Shown here: positions 1-11,809 of the stretch, piece after piece
Position numbering within the stretch: the first letter of the stretch is position 1
How the letters are laid out: every line of letters starts with the position of its first letter
NCBI GenBank assembly: GCA_018296165.2
Contig: JACKQL020000001.1
Location: 682,001 to 746,000, forward strand
DNA: 64,000 nt
Direction of reading: 5' to 3'
Origin: Termitomyces sp. T153
Lineage: Eukaryota; Basidiomycota; Agaricomycetes; Agaricales; Lyophyllaceae
Notes under the pieces: model-generated
The model's input: the letters and a program-made list of their open reading frames with translations, nothing else
What the model was told of the DNA's origin: nothing
The model's database searches: none
Translations under genes and position numbers: made by a program

Positions 1-92
1 AACAATTCACTCGACATAAATTCACCGGATCGAGATCCTACGGACGGCGCAAGGCGGCGCACCGGCGGTGGGGTGTACGGGGTCATGGTCGC

Positions 93-1942
93 CTACAGAG
101 CATCATAGAACCTGGTCCGTGCATTCGTAGAATGCTCATGGGGCCAAACATCAAGCGTGAATTCAGTCTCGGATGCTGTAGCCGTGCTGTACATCGATTC
201 CGAAGTCGTAACACTCGAAGGTCGTCCGACGTCGTCCGAATCCGCTTCGTGAGGAAGAAGTGGAAGATCTTTCCACTGCAGACTGGTGCCATTCATGGCA
301 TCTAAGCTCGAGAGGGAAATCTCGTTATTATCGTAAATATGACCATGCCCAGGCTCAACCCGGGTACTGTCCAAAGATTTTGCATCATTCTTCCAATGTG
401 CAGAGTAGTCGTCTTGGTGTATTGTCGAATCCGTTAAGGGGATCCCTGTCCCCGTCTTTTGCGATTGGGGCGCAGTGACATCGCTGAGTCTGATCGAGCT
501 GCTACTCCGTACAGTGGCTGATGAAGCAGTTATTGTTTTATCCAAATCGTGGCCAATGTTAGAGTTGGGCAGTGAATACGTCTCATAGCTTCTGCCAAGG
601 AGAAAAATAAACCTCTACTACAACACTCGCGTTTAAATGAGCGTACCCGAAATCCCGTCGTCCCGCATCACGTCTGCTGCCTGTTCTGATCCTGTCAGAG
701 AATGCTCTGTACACGTGCCAGCAACACCCTCTCGACTGATTAGAGAAGGCGAAGAGCGCGAGCAGAACTACGGCGCGCGCAACCATTGCCCAGCGCACTT
801 CTTCCAACTTGAGCCGATGGCCCAGATCGGCACGCCACAGTTGAAAGGGAAACTCTACCACTATGGCATCCTTTTGAGCAGGTCCTGCCTTTATAAAAGT
901 AGTAAAATGTCACTACCCACCATCATGCGTGTCTACCCAGGAAACCCACGGGGTCACTTGACCACGGGACGATATGACAATCCTCATAATGACACCAATT
1001 ATGCCGAGTATGATTTCTGTAGCAGTAAGGCACAGGAAGCGAAAGTACCAGCTGACGCCTGGACAAAGTTTTATTGGAAGATCATCCACTGTGCTTCGCC
1101 TAAACCGAATGAGGCTCATGACTATATACATTGCCCCTCAGAGTTTGAATCATCTCCGGTGGATGCCAATAAGCTTACAGCAATAGATGGTAGAAACCAG
1201 AGCGATAGCGAGTATGGGTCCCTCCGCAATCACATATGCAAGAGGCGTGTTAAACACAGAAGGCATGCACCCATAACCTTCGAAAATGTTGAAACGGAAT
1301 CGTTGTACAACGATGTCTGCCACCAGGTGGTTATGAGCAGTCAAAAGGGGACTCATTAGGTAGCTTACGGAGAAGCGCATACACGATAGGTACCCCAAGT
1401 CCAATGGACAAATCCAGAAGTAAACCTCGCCATCCCTATTCAAGGCAAGTCTGACAAAGTCATATAACTCTCTCAAGTCATCAGAGGCACTCACGTCTAT
1501 TTTGAATTTAGGGGCACATCTGGCCGTAAGATGATACAGATGTCGACTGATACATAATGAAGCTACTGGGAGCGCAATACCCACGATAGTCATGAACTTT
1601 GTTGCTACAATGATAAAGTACCGTGAGCAAGTAATATCCTTATTCTATTTAACAGGCATACAAATATCACACCAAACTGGGGCTATATTGGACATGGTAT
1701 CCCTCCACATGATCGAGTTTATGAAAAGGTTGAGGCAACCCAGGGACGTCCAGGCCATGTAGAGGCAAATGCCAGTGTTGTATAGTGGTGCTAATGATAT
1801 CGAGGTCATATGTCAGAATCATACCATTATAGACCGGATGATAGTGAAAGAACGCACATTTCAGGTGCCATGGGAGGGAAATGAGCACCAAGACGAATGA
1901 AATACAAGATAAGACAGAGAAAGACGTAGTGACGGCCGGCAT
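93..1942 (-). CDS. STE3: STE3-type mating pheromone receptor (7-TM GPCR)
   Basis: Class D G-protein-coupled receptor that binds a farnesylated mating pheromone at the plasma membrane. The first exon reads MPAVTTSFSVLSC, then LVLISLPWHLK, the classic STE3 start. Later exons give CLYMAWTSLGCLNLFINSI, VWCDISTKFMTIVGIALPVA, RFNIFEGYGCMPSVFNTP and VTPWVSWVDTHDGG, all family landmarks in the right order. Seven introns join in phase with GT-AG ends, and the last exon is a serine-rich cytoplasmic tail. The ATG at 1942 fits the family start. No stop or frameshift was seen, so it looks intact. It could be a mating-type B receptor or a non-mating paralogue; no pheromone precursor ending in a CAAX box was noticed nearby. 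The upstream neighbour in the same direction is an asparaginase. Confidence 0.93.
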
Positions 1943-2416
1943 CACAGGAAATTAAGAAGTACGGAAAAACAGGTTCAAGGAATGAAGTGGGCACACCGTG
2001 CTTCGGAAGCTAGGTTAACAGAGCTCGAGGACAAAGTAGCCAGTACCTTGGTAAAAACAGGTGGCATATGGGCGGAGATTTATGAGGTGCATACTGATTA
2101 TAATTATCCGCTTCTTTGTTCAGTTTGTGGGCGAGAACCTGTACGTATTCCGATTCGTCGGGGCTTATGCGAAAGTTCTCTTGGTCACCAGGGTACCAAA
2201 TACAGACATAGGATGCTTGTTGATGCCTCCATCAAGGAGTCCAATCATTCGGCATAATAGATCTAAAGGACCTTTGGAAGGATATCATTTGACCAAACTT
2301 GAAACAGCCTTTGTTCTTTGTTAGACGGATGGCAGAAATTTCTTGCATCTCCGAGCAGCATGTAGTCGAGACATGAGCCAATCAATCATAGACAATAATA
2401 AGACGTTGTATGGATA
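1943..2416. other. Upstream region of the receptor, no gene seen
   Basis: This stretch separates the end of the asparaginase gene from the start of the receptor, both on the minus strand, and probably holds the receptor promoter. An open frame runs along the plus strand from 1982 to 2257, but it shows no family motif. No short pheromone-like frame ending in a CAAX box was recognised. Confidence 0.5.
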
Positions 2417-3760
2417 TCAATCCAAAATATCATCAGCAAAAATGGCCGTCTTCGGAACACCGTCTTCCCTAATGACGCCACGATACATCCCAGGGCAATT
2501 GAGCGGCATGGCGACTAGGAGAGTCGGTCATTTTCGACCTCTCTTGTGATATGATTACAGGGAAACATACCATTTCCCAAGTCATCCAGAGCGATAACCC
2601 CACCAATACCTCCCTGCGCGAGTAAATCCTCAATAGCCGTTTGAGCAGCGACTTGCAGCGGTTCGTGGAGATACTGTACCCTGCGTGCAATAGTGACCGC
2701 AGTGTTGGACCTGATGAAATACTAAAAAACCAATCAGATTCATTCCAAGGTGATTAGTCTAATTCAAAGGTCACGCACGTCTCCGTCTCCAGTGCCGGAA
2801 ATTCCGATAGCACGGGATTCTTGCTTCGAGTGGAAAGCTTTATCTCGGAGTGATCTACTCCACTGTTCTGCCCAGAACCCGGAACCCATAGATGGGGTAT
2901 CTCCAACACGGCCAACAAGTTTATTCGTATGGCCTCCTGTGGACGTAAGTACTGCAATGCAACCGCGGGTATCCAAGGCCACAGCACCCACAGTGCCAGT
3001 GGGTAGCTGGTCGAGAGCGGGCATCAGCTGAGATTCGTCTGCAGAGGCAAGGTGGTCAGGCAGCGGTTCTTCAGGTAAACCCAAGGCACGGCGGTGTTCT
3101 CTCCATCTACGTTCTGTGAAGAAGTACGATGGATCGACGAGAAGAACGCCGAGGGACTCGCCGAGGGACTCTGCCGTGGCTCCGGAGAGGAAGACATGGG
3201 GTGCGGCAGAAGGCGAGAGGTAAAGGGCCCGGACAAGCTGCGAGGGGTTGCGGGTGCGTGTCAGGAGCGTGACTCCAAGCCCACGTCGGCTCGTGGGGAT
3301 TTCGGGATGGGACGCTGGAGGCTTGGATAGCATCAAGGAGGCCTCAAGCTCGTTCTACGAACCGGCGGCGAGAGTCAGCACATGGCCGAGTGGACTTGTG
3401 CAACGGAAGACCTTGCCAGCGATATTGAACACTGATCCTTTACCACTGTTGAATAGAGGGTTGTCTGGTTTGAACATCAATGAACCGGTGGATGTATAGG
3501 GTCGACGTGACGATGTACCTTCCATGACAGAGACGGCCACGACTACCGCGTCCATCGCTTCACCGCCATCTCGAAGGACATTATGGCCCTTGTAGCGCAG
3601 TCAGACTCATGAGAAGACGCGTAAGCACGCATGGGAGACACACGGCTTCCAGGGCTGCACGTAGGCCGTCTTTGTATGCGGCGCGTTGGGCGGGGGTCGA
3701 GCCTTGCTTGGACATGGTGCCAGCACCGCCGTGTACAACAAGAACATGACGCTGTTGCAT
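2417..3760 (-). CDS. Plant-type L-asparaginase / isoaspartyl peptidase (Ntn hydrolase)
   Basis: Hydrolyses L-asparagine and beta-aspartyl dipeptides. The N-terminus reads MQQRHVLVVHGGAGTMSK, the family signature. Then follow GHNVLRDGGEAMDAVV, DNPLFNSGKGSVF, VDPSYFFTERRW, and the self-cleavage site PTGTVGAVALDTRG, whose Thr is the nucleophile. GGHTNKLVGRVGDTP builds the substrate pocket. The C-terminal exon gives MYRGVIREDGVPKTAIF and ends ADDILD. Six exons join with clean GT-AG borders to a protein of about 355 residues, normal for the family, and all key residues are present. It lies in tandem upstream of the receptor and divergent from the tRNA-Ser gene. Taspase or glycosylasparaginase are less likely, given the HGGAGTMSK start and the length. 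Confidence 0.93.
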
Positions 3761-3855
3761 TGAGGATGGTAGGAGAGTTTGGTGAGAGTCGGGCGGGCCG
3801 AGTGCTGTGGTCTGCAGGAAATGATATGATTTATATATGTAATCTAATACACATC

Positions 3856-3937
3856 GTCACTTTGCCGGAGTGGTTAACGGGATCGCCTGCTAAGCGGTTG
3901 GGCTTTGCCCGCGAGTGTTCGAATCGCTCAGGTGACG
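3856..3937 (+). tRNA. tRNA-Ser(GCT)
   Basis: The acceptor arm pairs GTCACTT with AGGTGAC (one G-U pair) and leaves discriminator G. The anticodon loop is CTGCTAA with anticodon GCT, closed by ATCGC/GCGGT. A long variable arm (GGGCTTTGCCC) marks it as a class II tRNA, as expected for serine. The T arm is GAGTG-TTCGAAT-CGCTC. No intron was seen. It reads AGC and AGT codons. Confidence 0.93.
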
Positions 3938-4011
3938 TTATTTTTTGCTTTTTCGTACTTGGACTGCTGTTGAATTGATGGAAACCGCGGCTTTGGACTC
4001 TGACCAACACC

Positions 4012-5447
4012 ATGAGCAGCAACAAGTATGCTGATCTCCCTGATATCGTTTGTCTTGCGCGTCCTGTCGTTCCGTTTTCATTTCTTATGTTTCACAGGAC
4101 ACCGCGCCTGACGTTTACGAGACTCAGGACACTTTTCCGTCGGCTCAGGACACGGTCAGCACGCACGCACTCTAGCCTCCTACACTCTCGCTCATCCCCC
4201 ACGCATCCCAGAAAGGCGAAGAGAGTGACGAGGACATAATCCCTCGTGCACGTACCGATGCCAGCGGGAAAGAAGAAATCGACTCGAGCAGCTTGATCGA
4301 CCCCACAGAGGCCAGCAAGCGTTTTCTCAAAGCAGAGCGAAAACGTCGGTGCATTACGCGTAATATTGCGTCTATATTACTGACGCGCATTGTACAGATC
4401 GTCAACGGGCATACTACACATACCCTCCTTCTCCGACTGACGAGGATCCCCCCGAGCCGAGCAACCCACGCTCCCTGCCTCTCTCAGCAAGACTACGATC
4501 CCTCCAGACCGAACTTGCGGCGCTGGAAGCCGAACTCGCCGATCCCTCGAACCCAAAACTCGCCAAGGAGCGCGAAGTCGACAATGTCGATCCCGGAGAG
4601 CTGATTCGTGGGCTGGTCGACGTCAGAGGAAGGCTGGACAAGATACGGAAGGGGAAAGAGGGGAGGGCCAAGCTGGTTGATGCTCTCCTTGGCGACGAGC
4701 AGGACCGTGAGGAACCGACGGTCAAGACGACAGAAACTACACCAGCAACAAAGAACGACGAGAGCATAAGCAAGCCCGAGACGAGGACGATCGCGGAGAT
4801 GGATCGACGCGTTGGCGAGCTTGAGAAGCTCGTCGGTTCATCCAGCGCGTTCCTAGACGAGGTACAATCGCATTCCACACGCATCTGCGCATTACTAACC
4901 CAGCCTTCAGACTACGCCCCTCCCACCGCCCCTTCTGCCACTGATAACGCGTCTCAACTCTCAACTCACTCTCCTCGCCCAACCCCGACACCTCGACTCC
5001 ATTTCGCGACGCCTCAAAATCCTGCAGTCGGATCTCGAGCGCGTATCTGCGGCCCAACAACAAGCCGCACGGCGTCAGCAGCAGCAACAGTCTGGCTCTG
5101 ACGCCGCGACACCCGCCCCGCAATATATCCAAGATACGGTTCTTCCCATCCTCTCGCGTCTTGGACCTGCACTGCCCCAGATTCCTCATATACTTACGCG
5201 TCTGCGGACACTGGCGACGTTGCATACGTCTGCGGCCGAGTTCCAGGAAACCCTTGAAGGGCTGGAGGAAGAGCAGAGAAAGATGCACGAGGGGCTCAGG
5301 GAGCTGGATGGGGCGGTGTCGAGGGTCGAGAAAAGTCTTGAGGAGAACCGTCGTGTTGTGCGCGGGAACGTTTCGGGTTTGGAGGGCAGAGTCGATTCTC
5401 TGTTGAGCAGAGTAGAAGAGCTCAGTCGGCCAGGGAGAGATGATTGA
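4012..5447 (+). CDS. Dynamitin (dynactin subunit 2 / p50)
   Basis: Structural subunit of dynactin, the cofactor that couples cytoplasmic dynein to cargo and microtubules. Exon 1 reads MSSNKYADLPDI and exon 2 DTAPDVYETQDTFPSAQDT, the conserved dynamitin N-terminus. Exon 3 gives DEDIIPRARTDASGKEE and SSLIDPTEASKRFLKAERKR, then a later exon begins AYYTYPPSPTDEDPPEP. The remainder is long coiled coil (QTELAALEAELADPSNP, LVDVRGRLDKIRKGKEG, MDRRVGELEKLVGSSSAFLDE) ending RVEELSRPGRDD. Four introns of about 50 bp fit in phase, giving roughly 400 residues, as in other fungal p50 proteins. It converges with the HbrB-like gene, the two stops being about 55 bp apart. The fit is strong throughout. Confidence 0.9.
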
Positions 5448-5503
5448 TAATTGTTGTAGGTATACCCAATTATGATACAGATTGTTCCCAGCATAAATTA
5501 CAT

Positions 5504-6926
5504 CTACGTCATTCTCCGTCTGTTTTCAGGTGGCGTAGTCATCCCTACCATGTAATCGACAATAGCCTGAACGAATGTCAATGCCCTTGTCGGCCTGCAA
5601 GAGGCCGCGCAAACTCACCTGCTCGAGCATATCGTCGTCTTCCTCATCTGCGGTCCTGCTCACATCCTCATGACCCTCTCCCAGTCCCCATCCTCCGACA
5701 CTGGCTCTCGCGGCAGCAACAGTGGCGTCGACATCGGGGCTCCTAAGGGACTCCAAGAGCTCCCTATCCCTCTCCCTCTCCACGAAGCCTCCACGGGGGG
5801 TCTCGTCGCAAAACACATCGTCGTCGAACCCCACAAGATTGGGCGGGCGTGGGCGTCCGTTCTGTTTCTGGGCGATGCGGCCGCGTCTGTCGCGCGGGAG
5901 GCCGCCAGAGAGGAAGCTTGGTGCGCGTGCGACGGGAGACATGGGGGCGAGTTGTTGGGGTCGGGGAGTGCGGGAGACGCGGAGGAGGTCGACAATGGCC
6001 TGTTCGCCTGGGGTGGGGGTCGGAGCGAGGGCAAAGGCGAGAGCGCGGGGGCGGCGTTGGGAGGACAGAACGAGGAGCCTGTGGCAGCGTGAGTGGGGGC
6101 CTGGATGTGGAGATGGACATACATTTGCTGGAGGCGTGGTTGTTGGTAGGATGCGGTTTCCTGGTGATAGTTGTGCTGTGGATTGGGCATGGACAGACGT
6201 TGGTGCATGCGCGGTGAGAGGGGCAGGATGACCTTGTCACGGAATGCGCGGAGAGCGACACAACGGACGTCGATGCGAGAGGCGGCCGTCTTTGGAGCAC
6301 GATAAAGCGACATGAGCAGAGGGTCGGTCTGGATTGGCAACAGCACCTGTCGAGGGATCAGCTGCATGCCACAGAAGAACGGGCACCACGGACGCCTTCG
6401 ACGTATGTCAGCACCTGGTCCCAGAAGAAGCCCCAGATCTCGACGACACGTGCGATAAGCTTGTCGTCGTCGATGCCGCTGAGCTTGGCGTTGAGAGTGA
6501 CCATGCCAGACGCGATGAGGTCAGAGGCGTCGGCTTCGAGGGCAGCGACGGCCTTGGAGGGAGCAGCGGAGACGACGGACTGGATGTGGCGCTTGACGAG
6601 GACATTGAGGTCTTCGCTGGAGAGAGTGAGTTGCGGGCAGGCAGAGGATGGACGACACACATTGGGATGCGCAGAGGCTCGCCGTTGAACAGGGGCAGGA
6701 CGTGGACGTGGAGGGCGCCCCAGGGGTCCGCAGACGCGGTGGCCGCGAGACTGGGCTGTGGCGGGGCAGGGAGCGCGAGCGACGACGCAGAGGCCGCCGT
6801 CGCCGTCTGCGGCGTCAGACTGCCCAGACGATGCATTTCGCGCGAGACGAGCTTCGAGTCGTACGTGCGCCCATACGACGTCTTTGACGGCGACGAGTGC
6901 GACTTTGTGGCCAGCGGCGTCGTCAT
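5504..6926 (-). CDS. HbrB-like TORC2 subunit (Bit61/PROTOR family)
   Basis: Component of target-of-rapamycin complex 2, which controls actin polarity and plasma-membrane homeostasis. From the ATG at 6926 the first exon gives MTTPLATKSHSSPSKTSYG and then DPWGALHVHVLPLFNGEPLR. After an intron come EDLNVLVKRHIQSVV, KLIARVVEIWGFFWDQVL, and across the next junction EGVLLPIQTDPLLMSLYRAP and RIDVRCVALRAFRDKVILPL: the HbrB domain in order. The C-terminal part carries TPTPGEQAIVDLLRVSRTP and an acidic stretch ending MLEQ. The last intron is best spliced to end VGMTTPPENRRRMT at 5504; without that splice the frame would stop at 5526. About 390 residues. The start lies just outside the CpG-poor repeat island. 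Confidence 0.85.
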
Positions 6927-8499
6927 GGCAGACCGCGAGAAGCCAGAATGTTCTCATGTTCACATCCACATGTGCGATACTCTCACAGGAGTTGAATGCT
7001 CTCAAACACATCGGCAATTGGGGACTCTTTACTGAACTATGAACAATGTGAAGCATGTTCTGTGACATGACTTGGTGCACAGTGATTAACTTCAGACCAA
7101 CTGAAGAGTATCTCATGGGAAGTATATAAAGATATTAGATGCAGAACTTGCAAACTTGGCCTCCATGTCTATGCTCATCAGGGTTGGTCAGTAATATCAA
7201 TGACAATTCTGCTTACACTGCTAATTTTGACACAGGTTGGTGATGATGACAGCTTGTATTTCAACTAGCTGCCAAGCAGAGGACACAACAGCTAGTGGTT
7301 TCACATGTAGAGTACAAACAAACTATATAAATGAGGGTGTGAGCTGAGCCAGGTCCCAGAGAAACTGGTTTAGTAAAGGTGAAAATAGAAGTGGTGGACT
7401 TAAGAGAGGAAGAGGGTGCTAGACATTAGCCTAAGTTGCTAACAAAGGGTCACAAGTGCTAAGGTTGCTAGCAAGAGGTTAAAGGGTCAGAAGGGAATGC
7501 TAGGTGGTTGCAAAAGCATTGATGAAAGAGAGGTGAGCAAATGAAAAACTAGCTGTAGGTGCTAGCACTAAACATAAACTGTACCTGAAGGTAGTACTAG
7601 CAAAATGAAATGACAAGGATGGCTAACTTGGTAGAGAGAGCACTAGAGCAAAAGAAGATGCTTTAGAGTCACAAGACTTTGATCTGAAGTCTGAAGCTAA
7701 TAACAAGGTAGTATTTATGATAAGTAGAAGTAATGAAGCCAAAAGGAGGCAATAATGGTAAACTGGTTGCTAGTGACTGTAACAGAATGTCAGCAGACTT
7801 CCCATTACCCTCTCAATCAACAGTGTATACAGATAAATTATTTATTATATTTGTATCAACTTGACAGCATCACATCTTCAAACTGTACTTACTATACTTA
7901 TGTAAGGCAGCACCCTGACTTCATACTTTGTAGACAGAATCATGACTGGTTTTGACTTACAAAGTGTGAACCATAAGCTGTGTGGACCATAATGGTAATA
8001 TTACAGTGACCTAGGAAAGTCAGATAGAATGTTAAATGAAACAAAATCAAGCAAAGTATAGTGAAAGGCAGACTTGTGATATGACAGCTGATATGACAGC
8101 TGTAATGTTGCCCAAGTGACAAAGTAATAGAACTAAATGAAGTGAATGAAACAAAGGCAATAATACCAAAAAAGGTCAGATGCATGGTGAGGTCACTACA
8201 GTGTTGCTAGCAGCCACTAAAGATCCTAAAGGGAAATGGGTCCTATGGGTCAAGAGTCTAGGCCACATGTGACAAAGTCACATGACCACTGTGTCATGTA
8301 GAAACTGGGAAATCTGGAAATTACCATGAACATAGGAAATAACAGAAATTGGTGCTTAACAAGAATATGGTCTTATCATCACAGCCAGACATCTGCAAAG
8401 TGCAAGGCTTCTTGGACTATGATTCATTCTAATTTTACTCCTGTTTTAGTGTCTTAACCAGTATTTCAAAGGCATGTCTATCATAACAGAGTACATTAA

Positions 8500-10520
8500 T
8501 GCTTTTTGCCCTTGTAATTGCCTCACATCAAGTTCAACAAGTACAATTACAACAAGACCACTTTTATCACTGATGCTGCTGATAATCTTGATGCAGTTGT
8601 CTCCTGCAATGAGGAAATAGAGATTGCCAAGAAGTGGTGTCAGTTTGCTGCTAATGATAAGGGAGAAGGAGGTTATCTATCCAAAGGTGCTACCAAGTAT
8701 GCATTCATGCTATGTTGATACTCCTGTGCTTATTTCTTTTTATCTCAGCTTGAGAATAGGGCCACATTGCAAGTAAGATGTATGCCATCTTTTGAGTAAG
8801 CTCTCAAGTTGATGAAGCCTCAAATCATGCTGATCTTATTGCTGAACTTAACTTAAGCTCTTGGTTCTTAACTGTCAGGTTCCACTGACCATGGGGGCTC
8901 AGCTACACTGGGTGAGTCCTTACTAGGTGGACGTGATTCCCTGCACTGACAACCAGGCACTCAGAGGTGTTCCAAACACTGGGGACCTGTGAGGATAGCC
9001 AGAGGAAATTGATCCAGGTAAGTCCAGGGAGGTCCGGAGGAGTAGAGGATGAGTTGTAGGGAAGGGGGACAGGCTTGGCGGAGTTCAGGCATAGTCCATG
9101 TGTGAGTATTGCAGGTGCGGAGGAGGCAGAGGCTATGCGGATGACAGGAGCGGAGCCAGAGTTCTGACAGGGGATCAACAGGAATTGATGGGGTTCAGAG
9201 CTGAGCATATAGCAGAGTCTGGGGTTGGTAGAGAGTGTCGGAGGTTTGTAATTGTAACTGCAGAGTTCGTGAGGACGTTATGGTCAAGAGGACTTGAACA
9301 TGATAGACAGAATCAAATGAGATGAGACGGAGTTGAACGGAATGAGACAAAGACAAGACAAGAACAAGAATAGATTCAGGTGGAGACATGGAACGATAAC
9401 AAAAAGATAACGGAATAGAGGTGAGATAAGACCAGGAGACTGAGAATAGGAAAAATGAGACACGGGACACAAAACATGAGAAGAAACAATCAGAAACACA
9501 TCAGGAAAGGCCAGTAAGTAGGTAGTTAATCTCAAGACTAGAGTATGAGGAGCTACTCTATGTCTTATATACTGACTACTGAAGAGCTCCGGGGATGTCA
9601 GCTGTGGTGGCAGGGCTTGGCGGAGCTCGACAGAGTCGATGAGTGTTGGTTACGACCAGAGGGTGGGCCATGTTGATATGTTGATGGGATCAATTGTGAC
9701 ATGGTCCATTCTGAGGTTGTCGTGATACCCCAGGGTAAGTCAGGGGAGCCAGGGTGTCGAGTTGATGACGTGTAATGGGGTCAGGCATGGTGGGGGAGTG
9801 GTCCCAGGGGCTCAGGAAGTCCAGGGGAAGCGCCGGCAGCTGCGGGGAAGACGTCGGAGTTGGCCAGGGGGCTGTCAGAGTTAGCCAAGAATGCGTCGGA
9901 GTTAGCCGGAGTAGGTGTGGAGTGCTGGGGAAGTTTGACAAAGCATCAGGGGGGGTTCTGGGGGGATGGGGGTTTGTCGGGCAATGTACAGGGCTTCAGG
10001 GAATGGGTCGTGACATTAACCAACATTTTACTCAATCATTTGCCACCCAAGCCAAGACATACAGATTCCTTGTATGTTCATATTTCTCAGTAGGAAATCA
10101 ATTTTGTTTTGACAATTTTTGATAGACATTTGGCAAAATAGCAAGGGTATGTTTGTTTGGAAGGCCACTAACTGCTGGCCTGACAAAGATTCAAGTCTTA
10201 TGTTTGAGTCATTCCTTGCTGCCCCACTTCTTAATATGTCCATGCTGTACACTGGGCACAAATTCAGTGGCAGTGTTATAGCTGGACATAGTGTTGGCAT
10301 TGGGCTTGACACTTATGCTCATCACACTATTGTTGATACTGATGGGGACATGGTACCCACAGATCTTTAAGGTGGGATCATTACCATTTGCTGTATGTTC
10401 TTTTCTAATGTTTCAATGGAGGCATTGTTGGTCCTGATCAATCTGTCATTTTATTGATCCTCAGGCCCACTTGTATGTATATGTCCTCTATTTATATGAT
10501 TTCTTGCCAAGTTCATGAGT
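8500..10520 (+). pseudogene. Alpha-type protein kinase pseudogene, split by an LTR
   Basis: The left part reads HIKFNKYNYNKTTF and GEGGYLSKGATKYAFM, then stops; further on come SQVDEASNHADLIAELN and the LTR at 8873. The right part restarts with QHFTQSFATQAKTYRF, then MFVWKATNCWPDKDSSLMFE, MLYTGHKFSGSVIAGHSVG, DTYAHHTIVDTDGDMVPTDL and GGIVGPDQSVIL. These match the atypical alpha-kinase domain expanded in mushrooms, especially the final GPD-V-L-DPQAH block. The reading frame is broken several times by stops and shifts, independent of the LTR, and no CpG remains. If one LTR target copy is removed the two halves meet directly. It is a dead gene copy, possibly itself once carried by a mobile element. 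Confidence 0.7.
8873..10016. mobile_element. Solo LTR 1 (1,144 bp), target duplication TTAAC
   Basis: It starts TGTCAGGTTCC and ends GGGTCGTGACA, so it has the TG...CA ends of a retrotransposon LTR. The 5 bp TTAAC occur directly before (8868-8872) and after (10017-10021), a target-site duplication. A TATA-like CTTATATAC lies at 9564-9572, at the matching place in the second copy. No internal retroelement genes follow, so it is a recombined solo LTR. It contains many CG dinucleotides, unlike its surroundings. The element class is probably Ty3/gypsy, judged only from ends, size and TSD. Confidence 0.88.
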
Positions 10521-10864
10521 TATGTTTTTAGTTGGACACAAGATATGGGATTCTAGAATCAAGATTTTGAAGGCATTGAGGCATGGGAGAAGGCACACAA
10601 GTGTAAAGAAATGTGCAAACAATTGAGATTGAGGGGCAAAGAAGCTTTTCAGGGTCTTTTTTGTCATGGATTCACTCCTTCCTGCAAGATTTGACTGCTA
10701 TGCTATAGTTATAGATCTACTTCTAGATATGTATAGCTATGCAAGAAAATAATATTCAAAGTTCATGTGTTTGCTTTTGTCAGAGGCAACATTGCTAAAA
10801 ACATGGACCAATTATTTAAGAATGTAGTCTCCCTTATACCCAGAGAATCAAACACTGCCTGTGC

Positions 10865-11360
10865 TCATGCACTGTACTCAGGAGTGCAAAATGCAAGAAC
10901 ATCCTCTCCTTCTTGAATGGCTTCAATCAATCCTGGCACAATTGAAGTGTCAGCCTCTTTCAAGCAGTTTTCTCCACCATATTCTTGTGGGAGAGCCATT
11001 GTGACATTAGGTGTGATGCCAGAGGGGTTCTTCTTGTTTGAGTTTTTTCTTATGATGTGATTATTATGCCAATCCCTGAGCTTATCAAGTTCTGCCTGAA
11101 TCAGAGGAGGCCATAACCATTGAACAAGATTGCTATGGAGTTTTGTCAGTCTCAATAGGATCAAGGAGCTTGGTATCACATACTGATGATCAGGGTTTGA
11201 CTTGACATAGACATTTGCACTAGCATGCCAAAATTGCTTTACATTGTCTCCACATTTGAGGAGAAAGGCAAGCCACCCATGTTTGATTGTTATATTTTGA
11301 GCACTTCATAAAAAACAATGAGCTGGAAGTTCTTTGTTCTGGAGAGCTGAGGGTGAAGAA
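10865..11360 (-). pseudogene. Integrase/transposase-like gene fragment
   Basis: A minus-strand frame from 11179 to 10865 reads VQWLWPPLIQAELDKLRDWH, then NNHIIRKNSNKKNPSGITPN and QEYGGENCLKEADTSIVPGL. This resembles the C-terminal part of an integrase-core protein family found repeatedly in mushroom genomes, where a helix ending in W-N-x-H-x-I-R is followed by PSG-P. Homologous-looking sequence continues upstream to about 11360 in broken frames. There is no catalytic part left that I can identify, so the family assignment is tentative. Confidence 0.4.
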
Positions 11361-11809
11361 TCTCTCTGCACAAAAAATGATCAAATTTGACAAGATCCTA
11401 GTAAGTAAATTACAACTACCTCAGTTTTGCTGCCCAAGTCAGCATTGATCCTGATCCCAGCTGGGCTGGCAGAGCCGATCTTGTGACCACTCCACTACCC
11501 AAAGACAACACCCTCACCCTTACCCATCTTTCATGAGTCAGGCCATTAATCTTTGACTTGATATCATGTGCTAGGCAAATATTGTCATTGATAGGATGTA
11601 TGATACTTTGTAAGTTTGACACATGTAGGCTGTTAGTAACAAGATGGGCAACAACCTAATAAATGGTTTTCCACTCTGTTGCAACAATGACTTGAGAAAA
11701 ATGAGGCAAAAGAGGGTTAGCTGCAATTCCCATTCAAGGAGGTAGGAGCATCATGGCATGAACACAACAAGAACCCCCTTTTGACAGTGGGCATGGCCAT
11801 GTAACTGAG

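Noticed and set aside
884..902. TTATAAAAG as a promoter
   Set aside because: It lies within a STE3 intron and points to no gene start.
637..1359. Long plus-strand open frame (240 codons)
   Set aside because: It is the antisense of the STE3 exons and introns and has no motif; the minus-strand reading matches a known receptor block by block.
1982..2257. Plus-strand frame of 91 codons upstream of STE3
   Set aside because: Weak coding character, no motif, no CAAX end; it lies in the receptor promoter.
5660..6367. Minus-strand 235-codon frame as a separate Pro/Ser-rich protein
   Set aside because: Its first half is a true HbrB exon, but past about 6125 it reads on through an intron into the wrong frame; the spliced frame gives the HbrB C-terminus.
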